Assembly (NCBI RefSeq): GCF_014645695.1
Contig: NZ_BMMF01000008.1
Coordinates: 124,001-188,000 of the forward strand
Reading direction: 5' to 3'
DNA: 64,000 nt
Source of the DNA: Salinarimonas ramus
GTDB taxonomy: Bacteria > Pseudomonadota > Alphaproteobacteria > Rhizobiales > Beijerinckiaceae
Part shown: in pieces, positions 43,873 to 53,214 of the stretch
Numbering within the stretch: the first letter of the stretch is position 1
How the letters are laid out: the number at the start of each line of letters is the position of its first letter
Program-made: the position numbers and the translations under genes
The notes under the pieces: model-generated
Databases searched by the model: none
Told to the model about the DNA's origin: nothing
The model's input: only the letters and a program-made list of their open reading frames with translations

Positions 43873-44805
43873 TCAGGCCTGGCCCATCAGCGCCTGCACG
43901 TGCGCGGCCACAGAGCGCGAGAGGCCCTCGAGATCGTACCCGCCTTCGAGCAGCGACACGACGCGGCCCTTGGCGTGACGCTCCGCGATCTCCATGAGCT
44001 GGAGCGTCGCCCAGCTGAAATCGGCCTCCGTCAGCATGACGTTGCCGAGCGGGTCGCGCCAATGCGCGTCGAAGCCCGCCGAGATCACGATCAGGTCGGG
44101 CCGGAAGGCCTCGATGCGGGGCAGGACGCGCGTCTTCAAGGCCTCGCGGAAGACGTCCGAGCCGTCGCCGGCCGAAAGCGGCGCATTGACGATCGTGTCG
44201 TGCTCGCCGCGTTCGGAGAGGGCGCCGGTGCCGGGATAGAGCGGCATCTCGTGGGTGGAGGCGTAGAGGACGGAGCCGTCCTCCCAGAAGATGTCCTGCG
44301 TGCCGTTGCCGTGATGCACGTCCCAATCGACGATGGCCACGCGCTCGGCGCCGTGGCGCGACTGCGCGAAGCGCGCCGCGATCGCCGCATTGTTGAAGAA
44401 GCAGAAGCCCATCGCCTGGGCGCGCTCGGCGTGGTGGCCCGGCGGGCGCATGGCGGCGAAGGCGTTGCTGACCGTGCCCGCCATCACCTCGTCCACCGCC
44501 TGCACCGCGGCGCCGGCGCTGCGAAGCGCAGCCTCCAGCGTCCCGGGGGAGAGCACCGTGTCGGAATCGATGGCGACGAGCCCGTCCTGCGGCGCGGCCT
44601 CGACGATGGCGTCGACGTAGCGCCGCGGATGGACGAGGGCGATCGTGTCGAGCTCGGCGCACGGCGCCTGCTCGCGCACGAGGGTCATGAACTTCTCGTC
44701 CTCGAGCGCGCGCTCGATGACGCGGATCCGATCCGGCCGCTCGGGATGCCCGAGCGGCGTCGCATGGTCCAGGGCGGCTGGATGGCACAGGTAGAGGGTC
44801 GGCAT
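43873..44805 (-). CDS. Histone deacetylase family (acetoin-utilisation/APAH-like) hydrolase
   Basis: A 310-residue arginase-deacetylase-fold enzyme. LGHPERPDRI, RPPGHHAERAQAMGFCFFNN (charge-relay His pair) and VAIVDWDVHHGNGTQDIF (zinc Asp and His) are intact, as is the later SAGFDAHWRDPLG zinc Asp. Bacterial members deacetylate polyamines or acetylated small molecules, or regulate acetyl-CoA synthetase. The true substrate is unknown. Confidence 0.9.
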   Translation of the reverse strand: MPTLYLCHPAALDHATPLGHPERPDRIRVIERALEDEKFMTLVREQAPCAELDTIALVHPRRYVDAIVEAAPQDGLVAIDSDTVLSPGTLEAALRSAGAAVQAVDEVMAGTVSNAFAAMRPPGHHAERAQAMGFCFFNNAAIAARFAQSRHGAERVAIVDWDVHHGNGTQDIFWEDGSVLYASTHEMPLYPGTGALSERGEHDTIVNAPLSAGDGSDVFREALKTRVLPRIEAFRPDLIVISAGFDAHWRDPLGNVMLTEADFSWATLQLMEIAERHAKGRVVSLLEGGYDLEGLSRSVAAHVQALMGQA

Positions 44806-45322
44806 GAACGGCGATGTCCTCGGGCGATCGGGCCTGCTCGGCTCTTCTCGCAGGCATCGTCGCAGCCGTCCCCGGGGCTGTCCATCCCCCGCGGATTATT
44901 CCGCATGGCGGGGCCGGCGATCACCGGCCGCCGCGCGGCTTCGTGCCCTCAGGCCGTATAGGAGCGGCCGAACCGGTCGAGATCCTCCGGCATCGGCGGC
45001 TTCGCCTTGTGCTTCGTCTCGCAAGCATCGCGTGTGTGAAGCACGCCCTTCAGGGCGGGCAGCGCCACGGGCTTGAACTTGGAGCCGGCCGCCGCGGCGG
45101 GCGCGGCGGGACGAGGCTGAGGGTCGGCGCGGTCAGGCATTTTCGGTCCGTTGGTTGCGCGGCGCATGTCTGCCGCGTGTCGACGAGTGACGTGCGAACC
45201 GTCCCAGTGTGTGGCGCGATTGTGGCACGCCTTTGGCCGGCTTCACGCACCTACCGATAGAGGTCGAACGTGACTTCCGCGCAACGAGTTCCGCACGGGC
45301 GTGCTGTACTTCCCATGCCGTT
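44806..45322. other. Region with only one weak small ORF
   Basis: A 517-base stretch between the HDAC-family gene and the membrane protein gene. Apart from the small minus-strand frame at 44949-45140, no supported gene, RNA or repeat is seen. Plus-strand frames here are Arg-rich and look non-coding. Confidence 0.45.
44949..45140 (-). CDS. Small hypothetical protein
   Basis: A possible 63-residue protein (MPDRADPQ start, C terminus MPEDLDRFGRSYTA), rich in Pro, Ala and Lys, with KFKPVALPALKGVLHTRDACETKHK in the middle. The C-terminal acidic-aromatic segment looks protein-like, but the ribosome-binding site is weak and no family is recognised. An ATG at 45167 would add nine residues. Confidence 0.35.
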   Translation of the reverse strand: MPDRADPQPRPAAPAAAAGSKFKPVALPALKGVLHTRDACETKHKAKPPMPEDLDRFGRSYTA

Positions 45323-45970
45323 TCAGGAGTGTTTCGTCGCGCGCACCCGCGCCGGTCCCTCGGCGAGATGCTTGTGCTCGCGCACGTGCGCGCCGAGATC
45401 GACGAGGATCTTGAGCCCGACGAGCAGCGCCAGCGCCAGGATCGGCGCACCCGAGGCCGTGACGGCGAAGCCCCCGAAGATGATCGCCACGTGCAGGACG
45501 ACGACCCGCCCGTAGGGCGCCGCCATCAGCGTGCCGGTATCGGTACGGTCCATCTCGCCGCCCACGACGAAGTTGGCGATGAACGATACCCCGTGGCTCG
45601 CCGCGAGCGCCAGCAGCGGCCAGGCGAGGGCCGGCGTCGCGAGCGCGACGAGACCGGTGAACGGGTCCGCGCCGGAGGGCCCGAACAGGGTCACGAGGAA
45701 GATGCCGTGAACCAGGGTGAAGATGCCGTAATGCAGGCAGAAGAAGCCCGCCATCGCGAGCCCGCCCCGCTCGCCGCGCAGCGAGACGATCACCATCCGC
45801 GCCACGTTCAGCACGCCGATGACGACGTTCTCGGCCCAGAACAGGATCAGCACGTCGAAGACGCGCCAGCCGCCGAGGAGCACGCCCGCGAGCGGCACGA
45901 GGTTCGCCGCCACGAGGGCGACGGAGGAGAGCACGATCGGGCGGGTCTTCGGCTGCATGTTCGGCTGCAT
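45323..45970 (-). CDS. Multi-pass membrane protein (DUF6498-like)
   Basis: About 215 residues from the ATG at 45970, with five or six hydrophobic segments. VFDVLILFWAENVVIGVLNVARM and FFCLHYGIFTLVHGIFLVTLFG resemble the DUF6498 family of unknown function. The start is ambiguous: a 12-base tandem duplication (45948-45971) has duplicated the start region, giving MQPN-MQPK with ATGs at 45970 and 45958. Longer in-frame starts would read through the hairpin at 46083-46108. Confidence 0.7.
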   Translation of the reverse strand: MQPNMQPKTRPIVLSSVALVAANLVPLAGVLLGGWRVFDVLILFWAENVVIGVLNVARMVIVSLRGERGGLAMAGFFCLHYGIFTLVHGIFLVTLFGPSGADPFTGLVALATPALAWPLLALAASHGVSFIANFVVGGEMDRTDTGTLMAAPYGRVVVLHVAIIFGGFAVTASGAPILALALLVGLKILVDLGAHVREHKHLAEGPARVRATKHS

Positions 45971-46082
45971 GAATGGCGCTGCGCGAGCCTCGGCCGGAGG
46001 CTCGGACGGGCGAATCGCCGCCGATGCGACCCGTGGCCGCATTGGAGCCGGAAGCGTGGCGGGCGTCCAGCCGATGCGCGAA

Positions 46083-46108
46083 CGCCGCCGGGGATATCCC
46101 CGGCGGCG
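46083..46108 (-). terminator. Perfect palindrome downstream of pgi
   Basis: CGCCGCCGGGG and CCCCGGCGGCG form a perfect 11-bp stem around ATAT, 36 bases after the pgi stop. No T-run follows in the pgi direction; probable terminator or transcription barrier. Confidence 0.5.
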
Positions 46109-46143
46109 CATGTCGTTTCAGCCGTCTGGTGCCGGCGCGAGGC

Positions 46144-47454
46144 TCAGCCCTCGGCGAGGTACTGCTTGGCGAGGATCTTGCCCTCCTCCACCGCCGGCTG
46201 GTCGAACGGGTTCACGCCGATGCCGTAGCCGGCGAGGATCGTCTCCAGCATGAAGTGCATGAGGAGGTGCCCCATGGCCCGCTCGTCCAGCGTATCGACG
46301 TGGATGGTGCGGACCGGGCGCTTGTTCTTGGCGAGCGTGTCCGCCGTGGCGCGACCCTGCGCGGCGACGAGGTCGCCGATGGTCTTGCCGGCGAAGCCCG
46401 GCTGGCCGCCGCGCTCGGCGAGCGCACCGTCGATGCGCGGCCCGAGCCCCGCGACGCCCGTCGTGATCACGGTGAAGACCTTGTCGTCCGGGCCGCCGAG
46501 ATAGAGCTGCAGCTGGCTGTGCTGGTCCACGGGACCGATGGCGGCCACGGGCGTGGAGCCCTTGCCGTCCTTGCCGAGGCTCTCCGCCCAGAGCTGGACG
46601 TACCAGCGCGTGAAGCGCTCGAGCCGGTCGGCATAGGCCATCATCACCGCGATCGGCTTCTCCTCGAGCGCGGTTGCGATGGCGAGGATCGCGCCCTCGC
46701 CGATCATGCTCTCGCCGGGCGCCGCACCGTCGAGGACGGGCTGCAGGCTGTCGGCGGCGCCGGCGCGGATCGCGGCGATGTCGAGGCCCATCACCGCCGC
46801 CGGCAGGAGGCCGACGTTGGTGAGCACGGAATAGCGCCCGCCGATGCCGGTATGGTGCTCGAGGAAGGGCGCGCCCGTGGGCTCGAGGAGATCGCGCAGC
46901 GCATTCTTGCCGCCCGCGGGGCGCGGCTCCGAGAGGCCGGTGACGCGCTCGCCAGCGGGGAGACCCGCGGCGTCGAGGGCGGCGAGCACCGCCATCGTCT
47001 GCATCAGGGTCTCGCCGGTGCCGCCGGACTTCGAGATCGCGACGAAGCGCGAGGTCTCGAGCGGCAGCCGCTCGAGCAGGCGCCCGAAGCTGATCGGATC
47101 GAGATTGTCCATGAAGTGGACGCGCGGGCCCTCCGCGAGGCGACCCACGCCCGGCACGGCGTAGTCCTTCAGCTGCGCCAGCGTCTGCGCGCCGAGCGAC
47201 GAGCCGCCGGTGCCCAGGAAGACGATGTCGCTCGCGCCCTCGCGGATGCGCGCGGCGTGCGTGCGGATCTCGTCGAGATCGCCGGTCGCCGCCGGCATGT
47301 TCAGGAGCGGGAGCGCGCCGGAGGCCGCCTCCTCGCGCAGGCGGGCGAGCCCGCGCGCGGCGAGGGTCGTGCCCGCCTCGATCGCTTCCGCAGGGATGCC
47401 GCCCGCGCCGATGTTCCGGCCGAGCGCGAGGTCGATCGCGTGCTTGATGGCCAT
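46144..47454 (-). CDS. pgi: Glucose-6-phosphate isomerase
   Basis: A 436-residue PGI with the two SIS subdomains. IVFLGTGGSSLGAQTLAQL and FVAISKSGGTGETLMQTM bind the sugar phosphate, GGRYSVLTNVGLLPA contains the family Arg, and the C-terminal region has NPFDQPAVEEGK with the catalytic Lys region. It is shorter than the 550-residue enterobacterial form and matches the compact alphaproteobacterial form. It interconverts glucose 6-phosphate and fructose 6-phosphate. AGGAG seven bases before 47454 supports the start. Confidence 0.93.
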   Translation of the reverse strand: MAIKHAIDLALGRNIGAGGIPAEAIEAGTTLAARGLARLREEAASGALPLLNMPAATGDLDEIRTHAARIREGASDIVFLGTGGSSLGAQTLAQLKDYAVPGVGRLAEGPRVHFMDNLDPISFGRLLERLPLETSRFVAISKSGGTGETLMQTMAVLAALDAAGLPAGERVTGLSEPRPAGGKNALRDLLEPTGAPFLEHHTGIGGRYSVLTNVGLLPAAVMGLDIAAIRAGAADSLQPVLDGAAPGESMIGEGAILAIATALEEKPIAVMMAYADRLERFTRWYVQLWAESLGKDGKGSTPVAAIGPVDQHSQLQLYLGGPDDKVFTVITTGVAGLGPRIDGALAERGGQPGFAGKTIGDLVAAQGRATADTLAKNKRPVRTIHVDTLDERAMGHLLMHFMLETILAGYGIGVNPFDQPAVEEGKILAKQYLAEG

Positions 47455-47609
47455 TCCGGTCTCCTGCCCGTGTCGGTTGCCGCCTGTCGCTGTCGCGCGA
47501 CGCCGACGTTTAGAGCGCTTGCGCCCCGCACGCCAGCCCCGCGGCCGCATGACGAAGCGTCAACGCACGAGGGGCGGGAGGGGGTGCGGGCAGCTCCCGC
47601 AGGAAACGC

Positions 47610-48884
47610 TCACAGCTCCGGCTTGCCGGCGATGACCGTCAGGAGCCGCCCGTCGCCCAGCATGCGCGCGCCGGCGCGGCGGACGTCCTCGGCGGTGACG
47701 GCCGAGACGAGGGCGTTGCGACGGGCGACGTAGTCGATGCCCAGATCGTTGAAGGCGATCTGCACGAGCTGGTTGGCGATCTTCGTCGAGGTGTCGAAGC
47801 CCAGCGCGTAGGAGCCCGTGAGATAGGCCTTGGCCTTGTCCAGTTCGTCGGCCGAGGGCCCCTCCTCGCGCAAGCGGTCGATCTCGCCGGAGATGACCGA
47901 GAGCGCCTCCGCCACGCGCTCGTTCTTGGTGGCGGTGAAGCCCCAGGTCATCGAGGCGCAGCGGAAGTTCGCGAGCGAGCTGCCGACGGAATAGGCGAGG
48001 CCGCGCTTCTCGCGCACCTCCTGGAACAGGCGCGAGGTGAAGGCGCCGCCGCCGAGCACGTGGTTGAGGACGTAGGCGGGGATGAAGTCCGGGTCCGACC
48101 AGGGCAGGCCGTCGGTGGCGAAGCGGATGACGGATTGCGGCACGTCGAACTCGACGACGTGGCGATCGCCGATGCCGGAGAGGCGCACCGGCGCCACGGG
48201 GGCGAGGGTCGGCTCGGCGGGCAGCGCGCCGAAGGCGTGGTCGACCCGCCGCGCCACCTCGTCCGCGCCGATGGCGCCGACGATGGCGACCTTGAGCCGC
48301 CCGCGCGCCGCCTGTGCGCGGTGGAGCGCGACGACGTCGTCGCGCCCGATCGTCGGCAGGGTGTCCAGCGTGCCCGAGGTCGGCGTGCCGTAGGCATGGC
48401 CCGGGAAGGCCTCCGCGAAGAAGCGCTTGGAGGCGGCGACGCCGGGGTCCTTCATCTGGTAGCGCAGGCCGGCCATGGTCTGCGCGCGCACGCGCTCGAT
48501 GTCGGCCTCCTCGAAGCGCGGCTCGGAGAGAGCGAGCCGCAGGAGATCGAACGCCTCGTCGGCGTGGCGCGTCAGCGTCTTCAGCGAGCCGCCCAGGCTG
48601 TCCGGCCCCGCGTTGAACGCCATCTCGATGGCGTGGTCGGCCAGGCGCTCGTGGAAGGCCGTGGACGCGTAGGGGCCGGCGCCCTCGTCGAGGAGGCGCG
48701 CGGTCAGCTGGGCGAGGCCCGCCTTGCCGGCGGGGTCCTGGGCCGCCCCGCCCTCGAAGACGAAGGAGAGGGCGACGAGGGGCACGACGTGCGATTCGAC
48801 GTGCCAGACCTCGATGCCGGCGGGCGTGATGACCCGCCCGACCTTCGCCGGAGGAGCGGTGACGGGCGTGACGGCGACGGACAT
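47610..48884 (-). CDS. M16 peptidase family protein, non-catalytic partner
   Basis: A 424-residue M16-fold protein ([57 protein letters not shown]). The zinc motif HxxEH is absent: the equivalent position reads [13 protein letters not shown]. The pairing motif [22 protein letters not shown] is retained. It would form the inactive half of a heterodimer with the upstream HxxEH-containing gene. Gap of 37 bp between the two. Confidence 0.88.
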   Translation of the reverse strand: MSVAVTPVTAPPAKVGRVITPAGIEVWHVESHVVPLVALSFVFEGGAAQDPAGKAGLAQLTARLLDEGAGPYASTAFHERLADHAIEMAFNAGPDSLGGSLKTLTRHADEAFDLLRLALSEPRFEEADIERVRAQTMAGLRYQMKDPGVAASKRFFAEAFPGHAYGTPTSGTLDTLPTIGRDDVVALHRAQAARGRLKVAIVGAIGADEVARRVDHAFGALPAEPTLAPVAPVRLSGIGDRHVVEFDVPQSVIRFATDGLPWSDPDFIPAYVLNHVLGGGAFTSRLFQEVREKRGLAYSVGSSLANFRCASMTWGFTATKNERVAEALSVISGEIDRLREEGPSADELDKAKAYLTGSYALGFDTSTKIANQLVQIAFNDLGIDYVARRNALVSAVTAEDVRRAGARMLGDGRLLTVIAGKPEL

Positions 48885-48921
48885 GGATGTTCCTCTTCCT
48901 CGGATCTCGGATGCCCGCGCC

Positions 48922-50307
48922 TCAGCTCGCCTTGCGGAGCTGGCCGGTGACGGAGCGGTGCGGGGCGAGGACGCGCCGGGCGGCGTCCACGAGATCCTCG
49001 CGGGTGACGGCCTCGACGTCCGCGGGCCAGCGCTTGACGTCCTCCACGGTCTCGCCGATCGCGAGCGCCGCGCCGAAGATGCGTGCGAGCGAGGTCTGGC
49101 TGTCGGAGGCGTAGACGGTCTCGGCGACGAGGCGCGTCTTGGCGCGGGTGATCGCCGCCTCCGAGAGCGCGGCGTCCGGAATCGCGGCGATCGCGGCGTC
49201 GAGCGCCTCCTCGGCGCGCTCCAGGCTCGTGCCGTGGGCGGGCACGACGTAGAGCGAAAAGCGCGTCTCGTCGATGGCGGAGGCCATGTACCAGCCTCCC
49301 GCGTTCACGGCCACGCCCTCGTCGAGGACGAGGCGGCGATAGAGGTAGGAGGTCGGCCCGCCGCCGAGGAGCTCGGCCAGCACCTCGAGCGCGACGCTCT
49401 CGCGGCCGGTCCCCGTCAGCGCGGAGGGCGCGAGGTAGAGCCGCTGGAGCGTGGGCTGCTCGACGCGCGGATCGGCCACCGCCACGCGGCGCATGGCGCG
49501 GGGCTCCGGCTCGCGCGGGCGAACGCGCACGGGGCGCGCGCCGCGGGGCGCGACCCTGCCGTAGCTGCCCTCGGCGAGGCGCAGCACCTCGTCGGGCACG
49601 ACGTCGCCGGCGACGACGAGGATGGCGTTCTCGGGCGTGTAGAAGCGGCCGTAATAGTCGAGCGCGTGGGTGCGATCGAGCGCCTCGATCTCGTGCATCC
49701 AGCCGATGATCGGGATGCCGTAGGGATGGTGCACGAAGAGGGAGGCCGCCATCGCCTCCGAGAGCTGCGCCGCCGGATCGGTCTCGACGCGCATGCGGCG
49801 CTCCTCGAGCACCACGTCGCGCTCGGGCGCGACGACCTCGTCCGACAGGCGCAGGTTCGCCATGCGGTCGGCCTCGAAGCCCATCATCGTGCCCAGATGC
49901 TCCTTGGCCACGCGCTGGTAGTAGGCCGTGTAGTCGTAGGAGGTGAAGGCGTTCTCCTGCCCGCCGAGCTCCGACACCACCTTGGAGAACGCGCCCGCGG
50001 GATGCTGCTCGGTGCCCTTGAACATCAGGTGCTCGAGGAAGTGGGCGATGCCCGAGACGCCGATCGGGTCGTCGGCGGAGCCGTTGCGGTACCAGACCAT
50101 GTGCGTGGCCACCGGCACGCGGGTGTCCGGCACGACGACGACGTCCATGCCGTTGTCGAGCACGTAGGAATGGACCTGCGGGCCGTCGGCGGAGAAATCC
50201 GGCCGAGCGCCCGCGCCGGGGGCGTGGATCAGACCTGCGCCGGGGGCGTGGATCAGCCCTGCGCCGGGGGCGTGGATATGGCTCGGGCCGGCGGGCGTGC
50301 GGGGCAT
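48922..50307 (-). CDS. M16 family zinc metallopeptidase
   Basis: A 461-residue peptidase. HFLEH at residues 89-93 and the downstream Glu in [14 protein letters not shown] form the inverted zinc site. [17 protein letters not shown] is the C-terminal pairing region. Its role is probably degradation of peptides in the periplasm or cytoplasm; no clear signal peptide is present. The N terminus carries three copies of an IHAPGAG(L/A) repeat encoded by a 24-base tandem repeat. The ATG at 50307 is the first start before the repeat. It pairs with the downstream non-catalytic homologue. Confidence 0.88.
   Translation of the reverse strand: MPRTPAGPSHIHAPGAGLIHAPGAGLIHAPGAGARPDFSADGPQVHSYVLDNGMDVVVVPDTRVPVATHMVWYRNGSADDPIGVSGIAHFLEHLMFKGTEQHPAGAFSKVVSELGGQENAFTSYDYTAYYQRVAKEHLGTMMGFEADRMANLRLSDEVVAPERDVVLEERRMRVETDPAAQLSEAMAASLFVHHPYGIPIIGWMHEIEALDRTHALDYYGRFYTPENAILVVAGDVVPDEVLRLAEGSYGRVAPRGARPVRVRPREPEPRAMRRVAVADPRVEQPTLQRLYLAPSALTGTGRESVALEVLAELLGGGPTSYLYRRLVLDEGVAVNAGGWYMASAIDETRFSLYVVPAHGTSLERAEEALDAAIAAIPDAALSEAAITRAKTRLVAETVYASDSQTSLARIFGAALAIGETVEDVKRWPADVEAVTREDLVDAARRVLAPHRSVTGQLRKAS
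50213..50284 (-). repeat. 24-bp tandem repeat, three copies, inside the M16 gene
   Basis: Units start at 50213, 50237 and 50261 and share GCGCCGGGGGCGTGGAT. Copies 1 and 2 differ at one base; copy 3 diverges at its end. In frame they encode IHAPGAGL-type octapeptides, so copy-number changes would not shift the frame. Confidence 0.85.
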
Positions 50308-50571
50308 GGTCGTCCTTTCGGGAAAGTCGGCAGGGCGGGCGTCGTCATGCGCAATATAGGGAGGGCCGGCGCCCGGGAGAAGCCGGGCGCGGCGCCCCGT
50401 CGCCCGGGCCGCGGCCCGTCGCCCGCGCTCACGGGTCGGCGAGGCCACGATCACGGACACGGGAGGCGTATTTGCGCCTGCTTGATCGCCACGCGGGCGA
50501 CCCCTACCTTGCCGCCAGACGACATCGATGGGGGCGCGACGCCGCCCCCGACGCAGAAAGGTTCGAACGAC

Positions 50572-50892
50572 ATGGCTACCGTGAAGGTGACCGACCAGAG
50601 CTTCGAGGCGGACGTGCTCAAGTCCGGCGAGCCCGTGGTCGTGGATTTCTGGGCGGAATGGTGCGGCCCCTGCCGCATGATCGGCCCGGCGCTCGAGGAG
50701 ATCGCCGGCGAGATGGCCGGCAAGGTCAAGATCGCCAAGATCAACGTCGACGAGAACCCCGGCATCGCCGGCCAGCTCGGCATCCGCTCGATCCCCACGC
50801 TGATGATCTTCAAGGGCGGCGAGCTCGCCTCCCAGAAGGTCGGCGCGGCGCCCAAGGGCGACCTGCAGCGCTGGATCCAGTCGAACGTCTGA
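50572..50892 (+). CDS. trxA: Thioredoxin
   Basis: A 106-residue thioredoxin. The redox site WCGPC is at residues 30-34, the cis-Pro lies in [13 protein letters not shown], and the length is typical for Trx1. It reduces protein disulfides in the cytoplasm. It diverges from the M16 gene and is followed by a strong hairpin before hisF. Confidence 0.96.
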   Translation: MATVKVTDQSFEADVLKSGEPVVVDFWAEWCGPCRMIGPALEEIAGEMAGKVKIAKINVDENPGIAGQLGIRSIPTLMIFKGGELASQKVGAAPKGDLQRWIQSNV

Positions 50893-50938
50893 TCGCGCCC
50901 GCGCTTGACGGCCCGCGCGGCCCTCGCGCATGACTGAT

Positions 50939-50968
50939 CGCGGCCCGCTCGCCCGAGCGGGCCGCGTT
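50939..50968 (+). terminator. Intrinsic terminator candidate after trxA
   Basis: CGCGGCCCGCTCG pairs perfectly with CGAGCGGGCCGCG (13 bp, two-base nominal loop) and is followed by TT. It ends 20 bases before the hisF start and probably separates trxA from the his operon. Confidence 0.6.
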
Positions 50969-50988
50969 CCAGAGAGCCCGCCCGCGCG

Positions 50989-51765
50989 ATGCTGAAGACC
51001 CGCCTGATCCCCTGCCTCGACGTGAAGGACGGCCGCGTCGTCAAGGGCGTCCAGTTCGTCGACCTGCGCGACGCGGGCGACCCCGTCGAATGCGCCATCG
51101 CCTACGACCGCGCCGGCGCCGACGAGCTCTGCTTCCTCGACATCACCGCGAGCCACGAGGATCGCGGCATCCTGCTCGACGTCGTCACCCGCACGGCCGA
51201 GGCCTGCTTCATGCCGCTCACCGTGGGCGGGGGCGTGCGCACCGTCGAGGACATCCGCGCGCTGCTGCTCGCGGGCGCCGACAAGGTCTCCATCAACACC
51301 GCCGCCGTGACCGATCGCGACTTCGTGCGCCGCGCCGCCGAGAAGTTCGGCGCGCAGTGCATCGTCGTCGCCATCGACGCCAAGCGGGTCTCCTCGCCGG
51401 ACGAGGCGCCGCGCTGGGAGATCTTCACCCATGGCGGGCGCAAGGCGACGGGGCTCGACGCGGTCTCGTACGCGCGTGAGGTCGTCGCGCTCGGCGCCGG
51501 CGAGCTCCTCGTCACCTCCATGGACAAGGACGGCACCAAGTCCGGCTACGACGTCGCGCTGATGCGCGCCATCGCCGACGCCGTGACCGTGCCGGTGATC
51601 GCCTCGGGGGGCGTCGGCAGCCTCGACCACCTCGTCGCCGGCGTGCGCGACGGCCATGCGAGCGCGGTGCTCGCCGCCTCCATTTTCCATTTCGGCGAGC
51701 ACACGATCGGCGAGGCCAAGCGCGCCATGGCGGACGCGGGGCTCGCGGTTCGTCTGGATGCGTGA
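50989..51765 (+). CDS. hisF: Imidazole glycerol phosphate synthase cyclase subunit
   Basis: A 258-residue TIM barrel. Catalytic Asp11 is in [15 protein letters not shown] and the second Asp is in VVAIDAKRV (about residue 130). [28 protein letters not shown] and [13 protein letters not shown] are the phosphate sites. With HisH it forms imidazole glycerol phosphate and AICAR. The next gene is hisE, 25 bp on. Confidence 0.97.
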   Translation: MLKTRLIPCLDVKDGRVVKGVQFVDLRDAGDPVECAIAYDRAGADELCFLDITASHEDRGILLDVVTRTAEACFMPLTVGGGVRTVEDIRALLLAGADKVSINTAAVTDRDFVRRAAEKFGAQCIVVAIDAKRVSSPDEAPRWEIFTHGGRKATGLDAVSYAREVVALGAGELLVTSMDKDGTKSGYDVALMRAIADAVTVPVIASGGVGSLDHLVAGVRDGHASAVLAASIFHFGEHTIGEAKRAMADAGLAVRLDA

Positions 51766-51790
51766 GCGGGCCGATGCCGAGGCGATCGCG

Positions 51791-52159
51791 ATGACCGGCT
51801 TCACCCTCACCGATCTCGAGCGCGCGCTGGCCGCGCGCGCCTGCGCCTCGCCCGAGGAGAGCTACACCGCCCGCCTCGTCGCCGATCCGCAGCGCGCCGC
51901 GAAGAAGTTCGGGGAGGAGGCGGTGGAGGCCGTGATCGCGGGCGCGACCGGCGATCGCGCGGCGCTCGTGTCGGAGAGCGCCGACGTGCTCTATCATCTC
52001 CTCGCCCTGCTGCTCGCCCGCGGCGTTCCGCTCGATGAGGTGATGGCGGAGCTCGAGGGCCGCACCGGGCGCTCGGGGCTCGCGGAGAAGGCCGCGCGCA
52101 CCCGCGAGGGCGTGCGCGCGCCGCAGGTGAACCCGTCATCGCAGGGAGGCCGCTCGTGA
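51791..52159 (+). CDS. hisE: Phosphoribosyl-ATP pyrophosphatase
   Basis: A 122-residue MazG-fold enzyme of histidine biosynthesis step two. [37 protein letters not shown] carries the Glu/Asp metal ligands (EExxE and ESAD). The ATG at 51791 was chosen; MRERADAE at 51758 is an alternative that would overlap hisF. Its stop overlaps the coaA start by four bases (GTGA). Confidence 0.93.
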   Translation: MTGFTLTDLERALAARACASPEESYTARLVADPQRAAKKFGEEAVEAVIAGATGDRAALVSESADVLYHLLALLLARGVPLDEVMAELEGRTGRSGLAEKAARTREGVRAPQVNPSSQGGRS

Positions 52160-53148
52160 CGCCGACCGATCCCGCACAGCGCGAGACCCTGGCGGAAGCC
52201 GCACGCGCGGGGACGATCTCCCCCTACCGCCGGTTCTCCCGGGACGAATGGGCGCACCTGCGCGCAGACACGCCGCTCACCCTCTCCGCGGAGGAGGTCG
52301 ACCGCCTGCAGTCGCTCAACGACCCGATCTCGCTCGACGAGGTGATCGCCATCTACCTGCCGCTCTCGCGGCTGCTCTCGCTCTACGTCGCGGCGACGCA
52401 GGGGCTGTTCAAGGCGACGCAGCGCTTCCTGCTCGCCGAGAACGAGGTGAAGTCGCCCTACATCATCGGCGTCGCCGGCTCGGTGGCGGTGGGCAAGTCG
52501 ACGACGGCCCGCGTGCTGGAGGCGCTGCTCGCGCGCTGGCCCAACACGCCGAAGGTGACCCTCGTCACGACGGACGGCTTCCTCCTGCCGAACGCCGAAT
52601 TGAACCGGCTCGGGCTGATGGAGCGCAAGGGCTTCCCCGAGAGCTACGACACGGCGGCGCTGCTGCGCTTCCTCAACGCCATCAAGTCCGGCGAGAGCAC
52701 GGTGCGCGCGCCGCTCTACTCGCACCTCGTCTACGACGTGGTGCCCGGCGAGGAGGTGGTGATCGAGCGCCCCGACATCCTCATCGTCGAGGGGCTCAAC
52801 GTGCTCCAGCCGGCCCGGCTGCCGAAGGACGGGACCGCGATCCCGTTCGTGTCGGACTTCTTCGACTTCTCGATCTATCTCGACGCCGACGAGGCGGACC
52901 TGCACCGCTGGTACGTCAATCGCTTCCTGCGGCTGCGCCACACGGCCTTCCGGGACCCCCGCTCGTTCTTCCGCCGCTATGCCGAGCTCGACGAGGCGAA
53001 GGCGATGGAGATCGCCGACGGCCTGTGGAACCGCATCAACCTGCCCAACCTGCGCGAGAACATCGTCCCCACCCGCCAGCGCGCGAGCCTCATCCTCAAG
53101 AAGGGCGCGAGCCACAGGATCGAGGACGTGCAGCTCAGGCGGCTCTGA
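52156..53148 (+). CDS. coaA: Pantothenate kinase, type I
   Basis: A 330-residue prokaryotic type I Pan[16 protein letters not shown] is typical near the N terminus, Walker [10 protein letters not shown] is at 108-116, and TTDGFLLPN and RKGFPESYD are substrate-site segments. It catalyses the first step of coenzyme A synthesis. The GTG start couples it to hisE. The hisF-hisE-coaA order is common in Rhizobiales. Confidence 0.96.
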   Translation: MTPTDPAQRETLAEAARAGTISPYRRFSRDEWAHLRADTPLTLSAEEVDRLQSLNDPISLDEVIAIYLPLSRLLSLYVAATQGLFKATQRFLLAENEVKSPYIIGVAGSVAVGKSTTARVLEALLARWPNTPKVTLVTTDGFLLPNAELNRLGLMERKGFPESYDTAALLRFLNAIKSGESTVRAPLYSHLVYDVVPGEEVVIERPDILIVEGLNVLQPARLPKDGTAIPFVSDFFDFSIYLDADEADLHRWYVNRFLRLRHTAFRDPRSFFRRYAELDEAKAMEIADGLWNRINLPNLRENIVPTRQRASLILKKGASHRIEDVQLRRL

Positions 53149-53158
53149 CGGGCGGGTT

Positions 53159-53186
53159 CCGATACCGCCTCGAAAGGCGGTATCGG
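53159..53186. terminator. Perfect 12-bp hairpin between coaA and the Gfo/Idh gene
   Basis: CCGATACCGCCT and AGGCGGTATCGG around CGAA. It begins 10 bases after the coaA stop and ends 28 bases from the convergent gene's stop. No T-run follows; probably a bidirectional terminator. Confidence 0.6.
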
Positions 53187-53214
53187 TGCTGCGCGCCTCG
53201 TCTCGCGCCTCGTC

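Noticed and set aside
50308-50571. Plasmid or phage attachment site near the repeat-containing M16 gene
   Set aside because: No integrase, tRNA overlap or direct repeats at a distance were seen; the repeat is in-frame coding sequence.
48922-51810. A 962-codon minus-strand frame that would extend the M16 peptidase upstream across trxA and hisF
   Set aside because: The extension is antisense to the well-conserved trxA and hisF. The peptidase homology and a sensible ATG begin at 50307.
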